Below are positions 20,274 to 30,360 of a DNA stretch of 64,000 bases, piece after piece. Position numbers and translations under genes: made by a program. Origin of the DNA: Aphrocallistes beatrix (Eukaryota; Porifera; Hexactinellida; Sceptrulophora; Aphrocallistidae); the NCBI GenBank assembly GCA_963281255.1, contig OY725488.1:11257524-11321523 (forward strand), read 5' to 3'. The notes beneath the pieces are model-generated. The model saw only the letters and a list, made by a program, of their open reading frames with translations, did no database searches and had not been told where the DNA came from. Position 1 is the first letter of the stretch, and every line of letters begins with the position of its first letter.

Positions 20274-23200
20274 CTATTGCTCCAAGTGAAGCTGTCTCTC
20301 CAAATTCTCCAAAGCAAGTTTAGCAAATCTCAGCTGATCATTAATAGCAGCTGTTATTTCTTGGCAAGCATGAACTTGACTTTTCTCTTGCTGGCAGGCG
20401 GTGATGAAAACTTGTAGAAGGTTAAATTTAGTCTGGTATGTCTCATCAGTATGCTCCTCTGGTGAAAATACGTCCGAATGATCGAATGATCCAACTGAGT
20501 TTCCTGTTCTTTTTCTATCAGCTGGTTTAGCTCGTTTAACTTCTACTTTCTCTCTCTCTTTGCACTTTTTAACTTCAAAATTTTGTTTTTCAAGATTCTC
20601 GAGAGCGACTCTCGCGAAATTCAGCTGATTAATAATGACAGCTGTTATTTCCATGTTAGCATGAACCTGAGTCATTTCTTGTTGGCAGATGGTTATGAAT
20701 ACGTGTAAAGCATTGAACTTAGTCTGATACATCTCCTCAGTATCTTCAGGTGGAGACACTCCTTCACTGACTCCAACAGAACTAGTTTTCCTTTCATTCC
20801 AATTTATTTTCGAGTTCTTCCTCTCTGCTTTCTTGACTCTTCCTTGTGACTTTTTAGCCTCAAAATCTTCCAAAGATTTGAAGAATCCCTGGTTTCCTAT
20901 GCAAGCATCTACATATTTACTCCACACATTGGAGCAATTTCCAATGTTAGTCACACAATCTGAGTCTCCTATCACAACAACCCATCCTCTAGCTCGAGTC
21001 AGAATAGTATTGAACTGTTTGACGTCATCTAACAGACCTAGGTCTAGTCTTTCTTCCAAAGATATGTCGCTAGGAACATCAGTGGTCGTTCTCACAGTAT
21101 TAACGACAATGAGATCGTATTCCATACCCTGGATACCTTCTAAGTTCCTAACATCAATCGTGCGTTTATTGACACAGTTCCTAACTCGACAAGATCGGTT
21201 CCTGTATTTAAAGTGTCCTAGGTTCCTACACTTCATTTCTTCTTCTCTTAAATAATCATATATCAACCTGACTTGAGATTTGTAGGTTGTCAGGACGGCC
21301 ATGTTTTCAACTCGAACACCTAAATTCGCGAACTTTTGCAATACTCCAACAGTCAACTCAGCTTCTTCTTCGTTATAGAAGGAAGGGAATCCGTAGAGAC
21401 GTCTCTCTTCTCCTTTCACGTGGAGGAAGGAAAGAGATGGGAAGTTAACAGGACCTTCTAAAGTGGGTGGATTAGAACGCAGACTTCCTTCATAGAACAA
21501 TTCTGATAAGAAGTGTACAATCTCCACGCTTGATCTGAAGTTTTCTAACAGAGTGATATTACATTTGTAAGGACTCCGAGGTTGGTACTCTGGTAAAGTC
21601 TCGAAACGTTCTAACAGAGACTGATCTAAGTGGAATTGGCGTCCTTGTTTGGAGAGAATCAGAGGTCGAGATTGTCTGACGTCACCTGCTAGAGCTATCT
21701 TAGTGTCTAACCCAGCTAGAGACAGAGGAATGCAAGCCTCTGGCTCTATCAGCTGAGCTGCTTCATCGATGAAGATGTGAGTGAAAAGATTCTTTGTACA
21801 GTCACGATCTTTCGGATGGATTAAACTCGAACAGCCAACAGTAGTAGTCACCACGATAGAACATCTCTTAAGTTCATTCAATGGGAGCCGTTCATATGCT
21901 CCATCTCGTATATTTGTGAAATATTGCATCTTCTTGTCCCAAGATATGTTCCTCGTAGCTGCAAAATGTCGATATAATTTCGGGCTACGACTTCGCTCGT
22001 CGTATAGCATTTCAATTCCATCGAAATAGTCAGCTAGCAAATCTATGTACAAGTTCGCACAACTGTTAGTTTTGGTTGCAATGAGAATTCCTGAGTTATA
22101 AAAATTCAGTGCAATCAATTTGGCTGCGATTGCTAACGTTATCGTCTTCCCACATCCGAATGGTCCGCAAATAATGGTGGGTAAGCTTGTGTATTCAGAG
22201 TTGATGATACTGTATACGGCTTCTTGCTGTGTCATAGTCAGAGTTTCATAATTAAGTAAGCTGAATAGATGATCTTCATCCCAGTGTCTTGGTATCTGCA
22301 CCTGTCTCAAGGTTGGAAATAGAATTATCTCTCGCAACGGTTTTATATCTTCCAGAGCTTGGTGCATCTTCTCATACTCGTCACGCTTAGGTGTAAATCT
22401 AACCATCGCCCGCCCACCGCTTTTCTCACAGCATGCATCGATAGTGTCGACTGTGATTGAAAATATTAGATAGTCAATGCCTGTACGTACACAGTAGCAT
22501 TCATAGGCAGTTTTGGTATGATTCGGGATTATGTAGGCTATCTTGGGTGGGCGGAAAGCACGGTACCCCTCAAAGAGTTGATGATTCAGGTCAAATCTGA
22601 TAAATCTACGATTGACCTCGGCGTTTTCCACTCTCTCATCGCCATAATCGTTTTCGACAAGGATTTCTTTTTGAACTGTTTTGTAGTTTATTTCGTAATT
22701 CAAAAGATCATATTTACTCAGAGACTTTCTGTGCTCAAACTCTTCTAGGTGTAATAAGGTCTGGAATCTAAGGAAGTATTTCTCCTTCACGATCATGTCG
22801 TTGATTTTATCGTAGAATCCTGTTTTAACCCTTTCTTCCATGTTATCAGGCATCTTATGCTTATTTAGAAAATCCTTAGTATTAATTAGTTGATAACCTC
22901 CCAATTCCCAATTAATTGGAAGATTATCCTCATCTGAAGGGACCTTCTTCTTGGATTTGGGAGGTGGTTTGGTCTCATCTTTGAAAGTTTTAGTCGCTTC
23001 TTTGAATGTGACCCCTTTCACCTTAACATTGACTTTCCTTGCCACTAGTCCACCATCCATCCATTCTACCACAATGTAGACTTGATGTTGTCCTATTTTA
23101 GGTTTGAATGCTAAAGCGACATCGATGAACATTGCAACATTATCTAGTTGGTGATGCAACTGATAGCAATTTCTATCCGCAATATAAGGGAACTTTATTT

Positions 23201-24299
23201 CGCTATATTTTTTCTCTTCCACCCCCTTATGAACTCCTTCTAGCTTGAACATGTTACGATCTTCGTATAACAGAATGCCGTGTAAGATCTCGCGTTTAGA
23301 TGATTTTATTCTGAACACCCATTTGAATTCTTTGGAAGACTCCTCCTCCATTGTCTGTTCCAAATCATTGTTACAAAGTATCTCGATATGTTTAGGCCTA
23401 TTCTTTACGACATCCTCTATTCTTATAAACTGAATCTCCCTTTGTACCCTCCAATAATATTCTGAATCATCTTCTATTTTCTCGGGTTCACTGGAACTCA
23501 TTTCAGATTTTCTCCAAGAATCTCGGTTCCAATTACTAGAGGATGGATATCTACAAGCTCCACCCTGACTCTGAGGAGAGAATGATTGAGATATACTTCC
23601 GCAAGTAGCAATTCTACTAGCATCGCTACAGGAACTCTGAACTCTGCTTCTCCTACGGGGATCTTCCTCTGCCTCCTGAGCTTCTAGCCATACTTTCAAC
23701 TCTTCCTCTGAATGTGCATGCTTACACCCAGTGAAAAAGTCGCATCTCCCAAACCTGTTGAAATTTCTGCACAGTTCATACGTATCTTTCGGATAAGGGA
23801 TCTTAGGTCTTGCCCTTATGGGACCGTTGTACTCCAGACTAGACCCGACTTCAGGTAGTATCTTCATGCTGTCAGTTCTACTTACGTGCTCTCTGCTTTG
23901 CAGATGTCTCTCTAAAAAGTGAACTTCTTTGAAATCCACTTTGCATGTGACACAGTGAATCTTAGTCGATTTAGGGTTTCTCATCTCCTCATACATTTTG
24001 TCTTCCGCTATCCACACCTCTAGCTCAAGTCTGTTGTGACCATATCGACATCGTTCTCCTCGATCACATATATCAGTTCTGCTGAAATGACATAGTCTAT
24101 TTACACTGATATACTTCTTACGACGAATTTCGTAATACTTGTTATCTGGGGGATAGTAGCCAACATTTATCCCTATCCATTCGCCTCTACATGTATTACA
24201 AATCCCTCTTTGTTTTGACATTTCTAAGGTTGGACGATTTCTTGTCTTTGTTTGATTGAAACATGCCTTGCACACGCGACAGGTCTCGCATCGGCTCAT
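20274..24299 (-). CDS. H5: clade B zinc-finger SF1B helicase with two CQQE modules, 1,341 aa
   Basis: Complete ORF starting MSRCETCRVCKACF. Clade B spacing in the first CCCH (CHFSRTDICDRGERCRYGH, X7-X5-X3). Walker A is at 712-719, DEAA at 845-848, with GDVRQ, ENFRSS, IQGME and LTRARGW intact. Two CQQE modules follow the core, separated by a Lys/Glu-rich spacer (KKCKEREKVEVKRAK). The protein then stops at LHLEQ: a deletion has removed most of the Pro/Gln tail and left its last residues after a TAG. The stalk (NKHKMPDNMEERVKTGFYDK) is clade A-like, unlike H6, H9 and H11. The 5' third is nearly identical to that of H7, so the two separated recently. A YAG (minus strand, 24307) lies 8-9 bases before the ATG. 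Confidence 0.87.
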   Translation of the reverse strand: MSRCETCRVCKACFNQTKTRNRPTLEMSKQRGICNTCRGEWIGINVGYYPPDNKYYEIRRKKYISVNRLCHFSRTDICDRGERCRYGHNRLELEVWIAEDKMYEEMRNPKSTKIHCVTCKVDFKEVHFLERHLQSREHVSRTDSMKILPEVGSSLEYNGPIRARPKIPYPKDTYELCRNFNRFGRCDFFTGCKHAHSEEELKVWLEAQEAEEDPRRRSRVQSSCSDASRIATCGSISQSFSPQSQGGACRYPSSSNWNRDSWRKSEMSSSEPEKIEDDSEYYWRVQREIQFIRIEDVVKNRPKHIEILCNNDLEQTMEEESSKEFKWVFRIKSSKREILHGILLYEDRNMFKLEGVHKGVEEKKYSEIKFPYIADRNCYQLHHQLDNVAMFIDVALAFKPKIGQHQVYIVVEWMDGGLVARKVNVKVKGVTFKEATKTFKDETKPPPKSKKKVPSDEDNLPINWELGGYQLINTKDFLNKHKMPDNMEERVKTGFYDKINDMIVKEKYFLRFQTLLHLEEFEHRKSLSKYDLLNYEINYKTVQKEILVENDYGDERVENAEVNRRFIRFDLNHQLFEGYRAFRPPKIAYIIPNHTKTAYECYCVRTGIDYLIFSITVDTIDACCEKSGGRAMVRFTPKRDEYEKMHQALEDIKPLREIILFPTLRQVQIPRHWDEDHLFSLLNYETLTMTQQEAVYSIINSEYTSLPTIICGPFGCGKTITLAIAAKLIALNFYNSGILIATKTNSCANLYIDLLADYFDGIEMLYDERSRSPKLYRHFAATRNISWDKKMQYFTNIRDGAYERLPLNELKRCSIVVTTTVGCSSLIHPKDRDCTKNLFTHIFIDEAAQLIEPEACIPLSLAGLDTKIALAGDVRQSRPLILSKQGRQFHLDQSLLERFETLPEYQPRSPYKCNITLLENFRSSVEIVHFLSELFYEGSLRSNPPTLEGPVNFPSLSFLHVKGEERRLYGFPSFYNEEEAELTVGVLQKFANLGVRVENMAVLTTYKSQVRLIYDYLREEEMKCRNLGHFKYRNRSCRVRNCVNKRTIDVRNLEGIQGMEYDLIVVNTVRTTTDVPSDISLEERLDLGLLDDVKQFNTILTRARGWVVVIGDSDCVTNIGNCSNVWSKYVDACIGNQGFFKSLEDFEAKKSQGRVKKAERKNSKINWNERKTSSVGVSEGVSPPEDTEEMYQTKFNALHVFITICQQEMTQVHANMEITAVIINQLNFARVALENLEKQNFEVKKCKEREKVEVKRAKPADRKRTGNSVGSFDHSDVFSPEEHTDETYQTKFNLLQVFITACQQEKSQVHACQEITAAINDQLRFAKLALENLERQLHLEQ

Positions 24300-24401
24300 T
24301 TTCAGGCTAGTTTATTGAATAAAAGAAACAAAGATTCTAAATCACTACTTCAGCTCTATGGTTGAAATAATTCTGGTTAGTCCAAATAAAAGTGTATGTA
24401 T

Positions 24402-24723
24402 CCTTACTAATAAAACTCGATTAATGTGTACAAGCGCGCTTCGCTTGCTTGTGCTGCGCGGCTGGCGGACACTTTATGTCCGCCGGAGGCGCAGGAGAAA
24501 AAAAAGTTATTTTCGAACTTGACATTTTTAAGATCAGATTATAGGAGTCCCGGGTATATAATATTTCAAAATTAAAAAAAACAACACTTTGGCGCAATAA
24601 ATAATGTTCATATTTAAACTAGAAGGGTGGTAGATTCCATAGTTGCAATTTGCAAACCGATTAACTAAATTACCTTAGTCCAATCAATGAAGCAAAATTT
24701 ATTGTTGCAGAACTTTCGGATCA

Positions 24724-24762
<39 letters not shown>

Positions 24763-25309
24763 ATAATTGAGTTTTAATAGTAAGGAAGGATGTGTGTATG
24801 TATGTATATATATATATAGTATGTATATATATATGTAACGAATTGATTGAAGAAACTGCCAGGCACAGAAAGCTGATTTTTGGCATGTAGGAGTCTTTTG
24901 GCTATGGCTCCAGTAAGTTCTGAGCTCAGACGAAAATGTCGACTCATCATGGAATTATGACATCATTGTCACATTTTTAAAAGTTAAGCAATACAGTTAT
25001 TCGAGCATAACTCGGCCATTATAGGAGATAGAAGGCTGAAATTTTAATAGAATCTGTATACTAACATACCTCACATATGATGCAACTATCATCAAAAAAT
25101 GATGACTCATCACTTTGTTATGACGTCATCATTACGCATCAAAAATTTTTAAATTGACAAATTTAGTGATTTTTCGAGTGATATCGATTATCACAGTAGG
25201 ACAGAGATATTTAGAGATGTTATCGCCCTTATAATTAACCAATGTGGCCCCACGCGACCGAAGGGTGCCTCCGTCAGCCGTGCAGCCCAAGCAAGCGAAG
25301 CGCGCTTGT
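24402..25309. mobile_element. Helitron/HINE-like repeat, copy M2, with paralogous empty site
   Basis: Both ends carry the hairpin sequence: CAAGCGCGCTTCGCTTG at 24431-24447 and its complement CAAGCGAAGCGCGCTTG at 25292-25308. Comparison with the empty site in the duplicate flank of H7 (about 35205-35215) shows that the inserted DNA starts just left of the first hairpin, at TCCTTACTAATAAAACTCGA. That resembles a Helitron 5' end (TC..., ACTAATA...). The right half shares the TGATGACTCATCAC block with M1 and M3. No ORF. A foldback DNA element is the alternative. Confidence 0.55.
24727..24840. repeat. Microsatellite (CA)n and (TA/TATG)n
   Basis: A run of about 14 CA units followed by TATG and TA tracts inside element M2. 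Internal microsatellites are common in HINE-type elements. Confidence 0.85.
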
Positions 25310-25382
25310 TAACAAAATAATAAACACAACAACTTGGAGTTAACTTTACAAAAGAAAAAATGAATAGGAGGGAATAAAATAA

Positions 25383-25402
25383 ACATTAGAGACTAGTCCT
25401 GA
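25383..25402 (-). promoter_or_regulatory. Conserved 3' flank motif of H6
   Basis: ACATTAGAGACTAGTCCTGA, 77 bases past the H6 stop. Confidence 0.55.
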
Positions 25403-25478
25403 CGAAATCCTAAAACTCTCTTACACTAAAACTAAGTACTTACATTAGGAGGATAAGATCTTTCCGCTCAATCACTCG

Positions 25479-28400
25479 TTATTTGGGATGAAGAGGATTG
25501 CAGTAGCTATGCTGCGGGGGCTGTTGACGTATCACTGGCTGCTGTTGCATGTGTTGCATTGGAGGCTGGATTATATCCGTTGAAGAGGTCTTTAACTGGG
25601 GAGCAGGCACTTGAGTACAATCAGGAACTAATGTTATATTCATGAGATGAGGATTTTGTACGCGAACTGAAGGTTGAACTTGTGTTAGGGTCGCATGTTG
25701 CTCCAACAATGGATATGTTATAGTGGTCTCCCGAGTTTGATCTTCAGGTGGAGTAATGCCTTTAGTCTCGGCGACGGAGTTATTCTTTCTATCTGTCCCA
25801 ATTATTCTTGAGCTCTTCCTCTCTGCTTTTTTCTCTCTTTCTTTGGGATTTCTAACCTCAAAAGTTTCGAAATCTTCCAAAGATTTGAAGAAACCCTGAT
25901 TGCCTTCACAAGCATTTACATACTTAGTCCATACGTTGGAACACTCCCCAATGTTAGTCACACAATGTGAATCTCCTATCACCACAACCCATCCTCTAGC
26001 TCGAGTTAGAATAGTATTGAACTGCTTAACGTCATCTAGTAGACCTAGGTCTAGCCTTTCTTCCAATGATATGTCTTTAGGAACATCAGTGGTCGTCCTT
26101 ACAGTATTAACGACAATGAGATCGTATTCCATCCCCTGAATGCCTTCTAGGTTCTTGATGTCGACCGTGCGTTTATTCACACAGTTCCTATCTCGACAGG
26201 ATTGATTCCTAAAGTGACCTAGATCCCTACACTTCCTTTCTTCTTCTCTCAAATAATCGTATATCAACATCACTTGAGATTTGTAGGTTGTCAAGACTGC
26301 CATGTTACTAACTCTAACACCTAAATTCGCAAACTTTTTCAGGACTATTATAGTCAACTCAGCTTCTTCTTCGTTATAGAAAGAAGGGAACCCGTGGAGA
26401 CGTCTCTCTTCTCCTTTCACGTGAAGGAAGGAAAGAGATGGGAAGTCAGCAGGACCTTCTAAAGTTGGCGGATTCGAACGCAGACTTCCTTCATAGAACA
26501 ATTCTGAAAGAAAGCAAACTATTTCCACGCTTGATCTGAAGTTTTCTAATAGAGTGATATTACATTTGTAAGGACTCTGAGGTTGGTACTCTGGTAAAGT
26601 CTCGAAACGTTCTAACAGAGAATTATCGAGATTAAACTGACGTCCGTGCTTGGAGAGAATCAGAGGGCGAGATTGTCTGACATCACCTGCTAGTGCTATC
26701 TTAGTGTCTAATCCAGCTAGAGACAGAGGTATGCAAGCCTCTGGCTCTATCAGCTGAGCTGCTTCATCGATGAAGATGTGAGTAAACAGATTCTTTGTAC
26801 AGTCACGATCTTTTGGTAATATTAAACTCGAACTGGCTACAGTAGTAGTCACAACTATAGAACATCTCTTAAGTTCATTCAATGGTAGCCGTTCATATGC
26901 TCCATCTCGGATATTTGTGAAAGGTTTTATCTTCTTGTCCCAAGATATATTCCTTGTAGCTGCGAAATGTCGGTATAATTTCGGCTTTCGACTTTGCTTG
27001 TCGTCGAGCATTTCGATTCCATCGAAATAATTAGCTAGCAAATCTATGTACAAGTTCGCACAACTGTTAGTTTTGGTTGCAATGAGAATTCCTGAGTTAT
27101 AAAAAGTCAACACAATCAATTTAGCTGCGATTGCTAGCGTTTTTGTCTTCCCACATCCAAATGGTCCACAAATAATGGTCGGAATGCTAGTGTACTTAGA
27201 GTTGATAATACTGTATACAGCTTCTTTCTGTGTGGTAGTCAGAGTTTCATAGTCAAGCAAGCTGAGTAGATGATCCTCATCCCAGTGTCTGGGTGTTGTT
27301 ATATCTCTCAAAGAAGGAAATAGAATAGCCTCTTTTAATGGTTTCATATAGTTTAGATTCATATAGTCTAGAGCTTGGTGCATCTTCTCATACTCATCAC
27401 GTTCAGGCATAAACCTAACCATCGCCAATCCTCCATTTTTCTCGCAGGCCTCGATCGCTTGAATTGTGATTGAAAATATGAGATAATCAATGCCTGTGCG
27501 TACACTAGAACACTCATGTGCATTTTTGGTGTGTTTCGGGATTATGTAGGCTATCTTGGGAGGTCGGAAAGCACGGTACCCCTCAAAGAGTTGATGTTTC
27601 AGATTAAATCGAATAAAACAGTGATTGTCTTTTGCAATCTCCAATTTTTCTTGACCATAGTCGTTTTCAAGAGGCATTTCTTTATCAACTGTTTTGTAAG
27701 TTATTTCATAATCATAGAGGTCATACTTTATTAGAGATTTCCTGTGCTCGTACTCTTCAAGCTCTAGCAAAGTATGGAATCTGATGGCATAAGTGTCTTT
27801 AACGATTCTATCATTGATTTTGTCAAAAAATCCTGCTTTAATCTTTTCCCCTATATTTTCAGGCATTTTATGCTTTAGAGAACTCCTAGTGTTAAAAAGT
27901 TGGTAATTTTGTTCCCAATTAACTGGCAAACTTTCTAAAGGGACTTTTTTCATGAAAGGTGGTTTAGTCTCAGCTTTGAATGTTTCACTCGCTTTTTTAA
28001 AGGTCACTCCTTTCACTTTAACCTTAACTTCCCTAGCTACTAGTCCACCATCCATGCACTCCACCACGAAGTAGACTTGATGCTGTCCTATTCGAGGCTT
28101 AAATACTAGATTGGCGTCGATATAAGTTGCAAAATCTATTTCCTGCTGCAACTGATAGCAAGTTCTATTAGGTTTATAGGGGAACTTTATTTCACTATAT
28201 TTACCACCTTCCACTCCCTTATGTACTCCTTCTAGTTTGAACATGTTAAAATCTTCGTATAACGTAATTCCGTGTAAGATCTCCTGTTTAGACGATTTTA
28301 TTCTGAAAATCCATCTGAACTCTTTAGGAGACTCCTCCATTGTCTGTTCCAGATGATTGTTACAAAGTATCTCGATATGGTTAGGCCTATTCTTAACGAC

Positions 28401-29405
28401 ATCCTCTATTGTCAAAAATTGAATTTCTCCTTGCACTCTCCAATAATATTCTGAATCTCCTTCTATTTTCTCGGGTTCACCGGAGTTCATACTAGATCCC
28501 TTATTTGCCTTTGTTTTTTTCTTATTACTAGAGGATGGATACTTACAAGCTCCACCCTGACTCTGAGAAGAGAAGGATTGAGATCTGCTACTACTCGTAT
28601 TACTATTTGCACTAGAAGTAGATTGAGATCTACCGCCACCATAACCACTGGAGGTAGAATGGGATCTGCGGGTGTTTGCATAATTACTTGCATTGGCACT
28701 TGGAAGACTACTGGAACTCTGGGATCTAGATCTGGAAGAACTTTGGCCTCTTCTGTCTCTACTTCTTTCGCGATTTTCTTCTTCCGCCATCTGAGCTTCT
28801 ATCCATACTTTTAACTCTTCGTCTGAATGTGCGTGTTTACAGCCAGTAAAAAAGTCGCACCTCCCATGCCTCATGAAATTTCGACACACTTCATACGTAT
28901 CTTTGCTAAAGGGGACTTTAGGCCTTGCCCTTATGGGGCCCTTGTACTGGAGACTAGAGCCTACTTCAGGCAGTATCTTCATGCCTTTAGTTCTAACCAC
29001 GTGTTCTCTACTTTGTAGATGTGTTTCTAGGTTGGGAACATCTCTGAACTCAACTTTACATATGACACAGCGAATCTTGTTGGAACTAGGCCTTTTCATG
29101 TCCTCGTACAGTTTCTCTTCCTCTATCCACATAGCCAGTTCAAGCCTGTTGTGAGCATACCGACACTTTTCACCTCTGTCGTTCTTGATGTAATGACACA
29201 ATCTGTTTTCGCTATAAAATAGCCTGCGACGTACTGGGTAATACCTTTTATCTGGATCATAGTAGCCAACGTTTATGCCCACCCATTCCCCTCCACAGGA
29301 GTCACAAGTGCCTTGATATCTGGACTTTTCTAAGATCGGATGGTTTCTAGTTTTCGTTTCATTGAAACAGTACTCGCAAACGCGGAATGTCTCTTGTCGG
29401 TTCAT
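25479..29405 (-). CDS. H6: clade B zinc-finger SF1B helicase lacking the CQQE module, 1,308 aa
   Basis: The start was set at the family-conserved ATG (MNRQETFRVCEYCF), not at the ATG seven codons upstream; a pyrimidine-rich YAG (minus strand, 29420) falls between them. The four zinc motifs are intact; the linker is Ser/Arg-rich with YGGGRSQSTSS-like repeats. Walker A is at 747-754, DEAA at 880-883, and motifs III-VI are intact. After the core the chain passes from PPEDQTRETTITYPLL straight to EQHATLTQVQ: the CQQE module is missing in frame, while the Pro/Gln tail is kept and is almost identical to those of H3 and H4. The tail may therefore have come from a clade A gene by exchange. It has its own TATA/E-box promoter block upstream. 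Confidence 0.87.
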   Translation of the reverse strand: MNRQETFRVCEYCFNETKTRNHPILEKSRYQGTCDSCGGEWVGINVGYYDPDKRYYPVRRRLFYSENRLCHYIKNDRGEKCRYAHNRLELAMWIEEEKLYEDMKRPSSNKIRCVICKVEFRDVPNLETHLQSREHVVRTKGMKILPEVGSSLQYKGPIRARPKVPFSKDTYEVCRNFMRHGRCDFFTGCKHAHSDEELKVWIEAQMAEEENRERSRDRRGQSSSRSRSQSSSSLPSANASNYANTRRSHSTSSGYGGGRSQSTSSANSNTSSSRSQSFSSQSQGGACKYPSSSNKKKTKANKGSSMNSGEPEKIEGDSEYYWRVQGEIQFLTIEDVVKNRPNHIEILCNNHLEQTMEESPKEFRWIFRIKSSKQEILHGITLYEDFNMFKLEGVHKGVEGGKYSEIKFPYKPNRTCYQLQQEIDFATYIDANLVFKPRIGQHQVYFVVECMDGGLVAREVKVKVKGVTFKKASETFKAETKPPFMKKVPLESLPVNWEQNYQLFNTRSSLKHKMPENIGEKIKAGFFDKINDRIVKDTYAIRFHTLLELEEYEHRKSLIKYDLYDYEITYKTVDKEMPLENDYGQEKLEIAKDNHCFIRFNLKHQLFEGYRAFRPPKIAYIIPKHTKNAHECSSVRTGIDYLIFSITIQAIEACEKNGGLAMVRFMPERDEYEKMHQALDYMNLNYMKPLKEAILFPSLRDITTPRHWDEDHLLSLLDYETLTTTQKEAVYSIINSKYTSIPTIICGPFGCGKTKTLAIAAKLIVLTFYNSGILIATKTNSCANLYIDLLANYFDGIEMLDDKQSRKPKLYRHFAATRNISWDKKIKPFTNIRDGAYERLPLNELKRCSIVVTTTVASSSLILPKDRDCTKNLFTHIFIDEAAQLIEPEACIPLSLAGLDTKIALAGDVRQSRPLILSKHGRQFNLDNSLLERFETLPEYQPQSPYKCNITLLENFRSSVEIVCFLSELFYEGSLRSNPPTLEGPADFPSLSFLHVKGEERRLHGFPSFYNEEEAELTIIVLKKFANLGVRVSNMAVLTTYKSQVMLIYDYLREEERKCRDLGHFRNQSCRDRNCVNKRTVDIKNLEGIQGMEYDLIVVNTVRTTTDVPKDISLEERLDLGLLDDVKQFNTILTRARGWVVVIGDSHCVTNIGECSNVWTKYVNACEGNQGFFKSLEDFETFEVRNPKEREKKAERKSSRIIGTDRKNNSVAETKGITPPEDQTRETTITYPLLEQHATLTQVQPSVRVQNPHLMNITLVPDCTQVPAPQLKTSSTDIIQPPMQHMQQQPVIRQQPPQHSYCNPLHPK

Positions 29406-29880
29406 CACCAGACTAGTCTCTATCAATTTAAATAAAAAACAGAAGCGATTTCTCTCACTATGTGCAAATAAATTAAAGCATAAATCAACGGATAAATAAC
29501 TCTTAATTAGTTAACTATTTGTAATTTTGACTAAATCAAAATCCTATATATATTAAAATTTACCACTTAACTTAGTGTGCATACATGCAAACTCGAGCTA
29601 TGATAAAAGCGGGACGCAGCGTCGAATTTCGCGGACATGGCGGGACGCAATAGGAAGGTACTATACAAGGAATCCAAAAAATCGGGATATATTGAAACAC
29701 TCAAAAATTAGCTAAATAGAAGAATGAAAAAAGCGGGACGTCCCGCCAAAAACGGTTGGCATGTATGATAGGAGAAATTCATAAATCTCTGAATTCACTA
29801 AAATACCTGAATTTGAGAATTCATAGTGTAATTAATAGCTAATTAACTAGAGATAGTATATTTAAATCAAACAGTATATT

Positions 29881-30040
29881 GATTGGCCTCAGTGGCTACA
29901 GTATGCTCATAAAACACATCAGTTGAGTTCTATTCAGTTATACTATTGTAATTGAACTGAACCTATTTATATCAATTTGAAAGTAATAACAATAGTCTAG
30001 TACTTAGAGACAGATAAGCCAACGGTTCAGTCACGTGCTA
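29881..30040 (-). promoter_or_regulatory. H6 core promoter block: TATA box, E-box
   Basis: On the minus strand an E-box CACGTG (30032-30037) is followed about 60 bases later by a TATAAATAG box (29963-29971), and further on by a conserved segment ATGAGCATACTGTAGCCACT (29885-29910 region). The same order occurs upstream of H9. The TATA box is about 560 bases from the start codon, leaving room for a long leader or an intron/outron. Confidence 0.55.
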
Positions 30041-30271
30041 AGAGAACAATGCAGTTAGGTTTATTGACAAGACTAATTATGTAAAGAATTTCTAAAATAC
30101 TTATTTCTGAATCTTTACACGATTCTTTATTGGGAGGATGACTATCTTAGTACTTACGTATGTAGATCAGTAATGCCATTATTTTTGCCTTAAGTAGTAT
30201 CGGAGGTCATCAATTGAATCTTTTGAAAAGAAATAACCAGTGTTAGTTTCAAATACACGATAAAACTAGAC

Positions 30272-30360
30272 CAGTACTTCATAAAATTTGGTGGCTTAGT
30301 TAGCCACCACGCTCAAATTTGGTGGCTATTGTCACCAAACCACCAGATTGTCGAGCACTG
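30272..30360. mobile_element. Possible short hAT-like MITE
   Basis: Ends read CAGTACTTCA and, inverted, CAGTGCTCGA; inside are TTGGTGGCT/AGCCACCAA inverted repeats. CAGTG-type ends suggest hAT, but the flanking 8-mers do not match well. Confidence 0.4.

Larger units (their letters stand above)
24300..25478. other. Spacer between H5 and H6
   Basis: Made of the H5 leader, a 0.9-kb transposon (24402-25309) with a microsatellite inside, and the H6 3' flank. Without the transposon the spacer would be about 270 bases and would match 35106-35415 upstream of H7 closely. Confidence 0.65.

Noticed and set aside
24650-24890. ORF of 73 codons over the CA/TA microsatellite
   Set aside because: Low-complexity translation of simple repeats inside a transposon.
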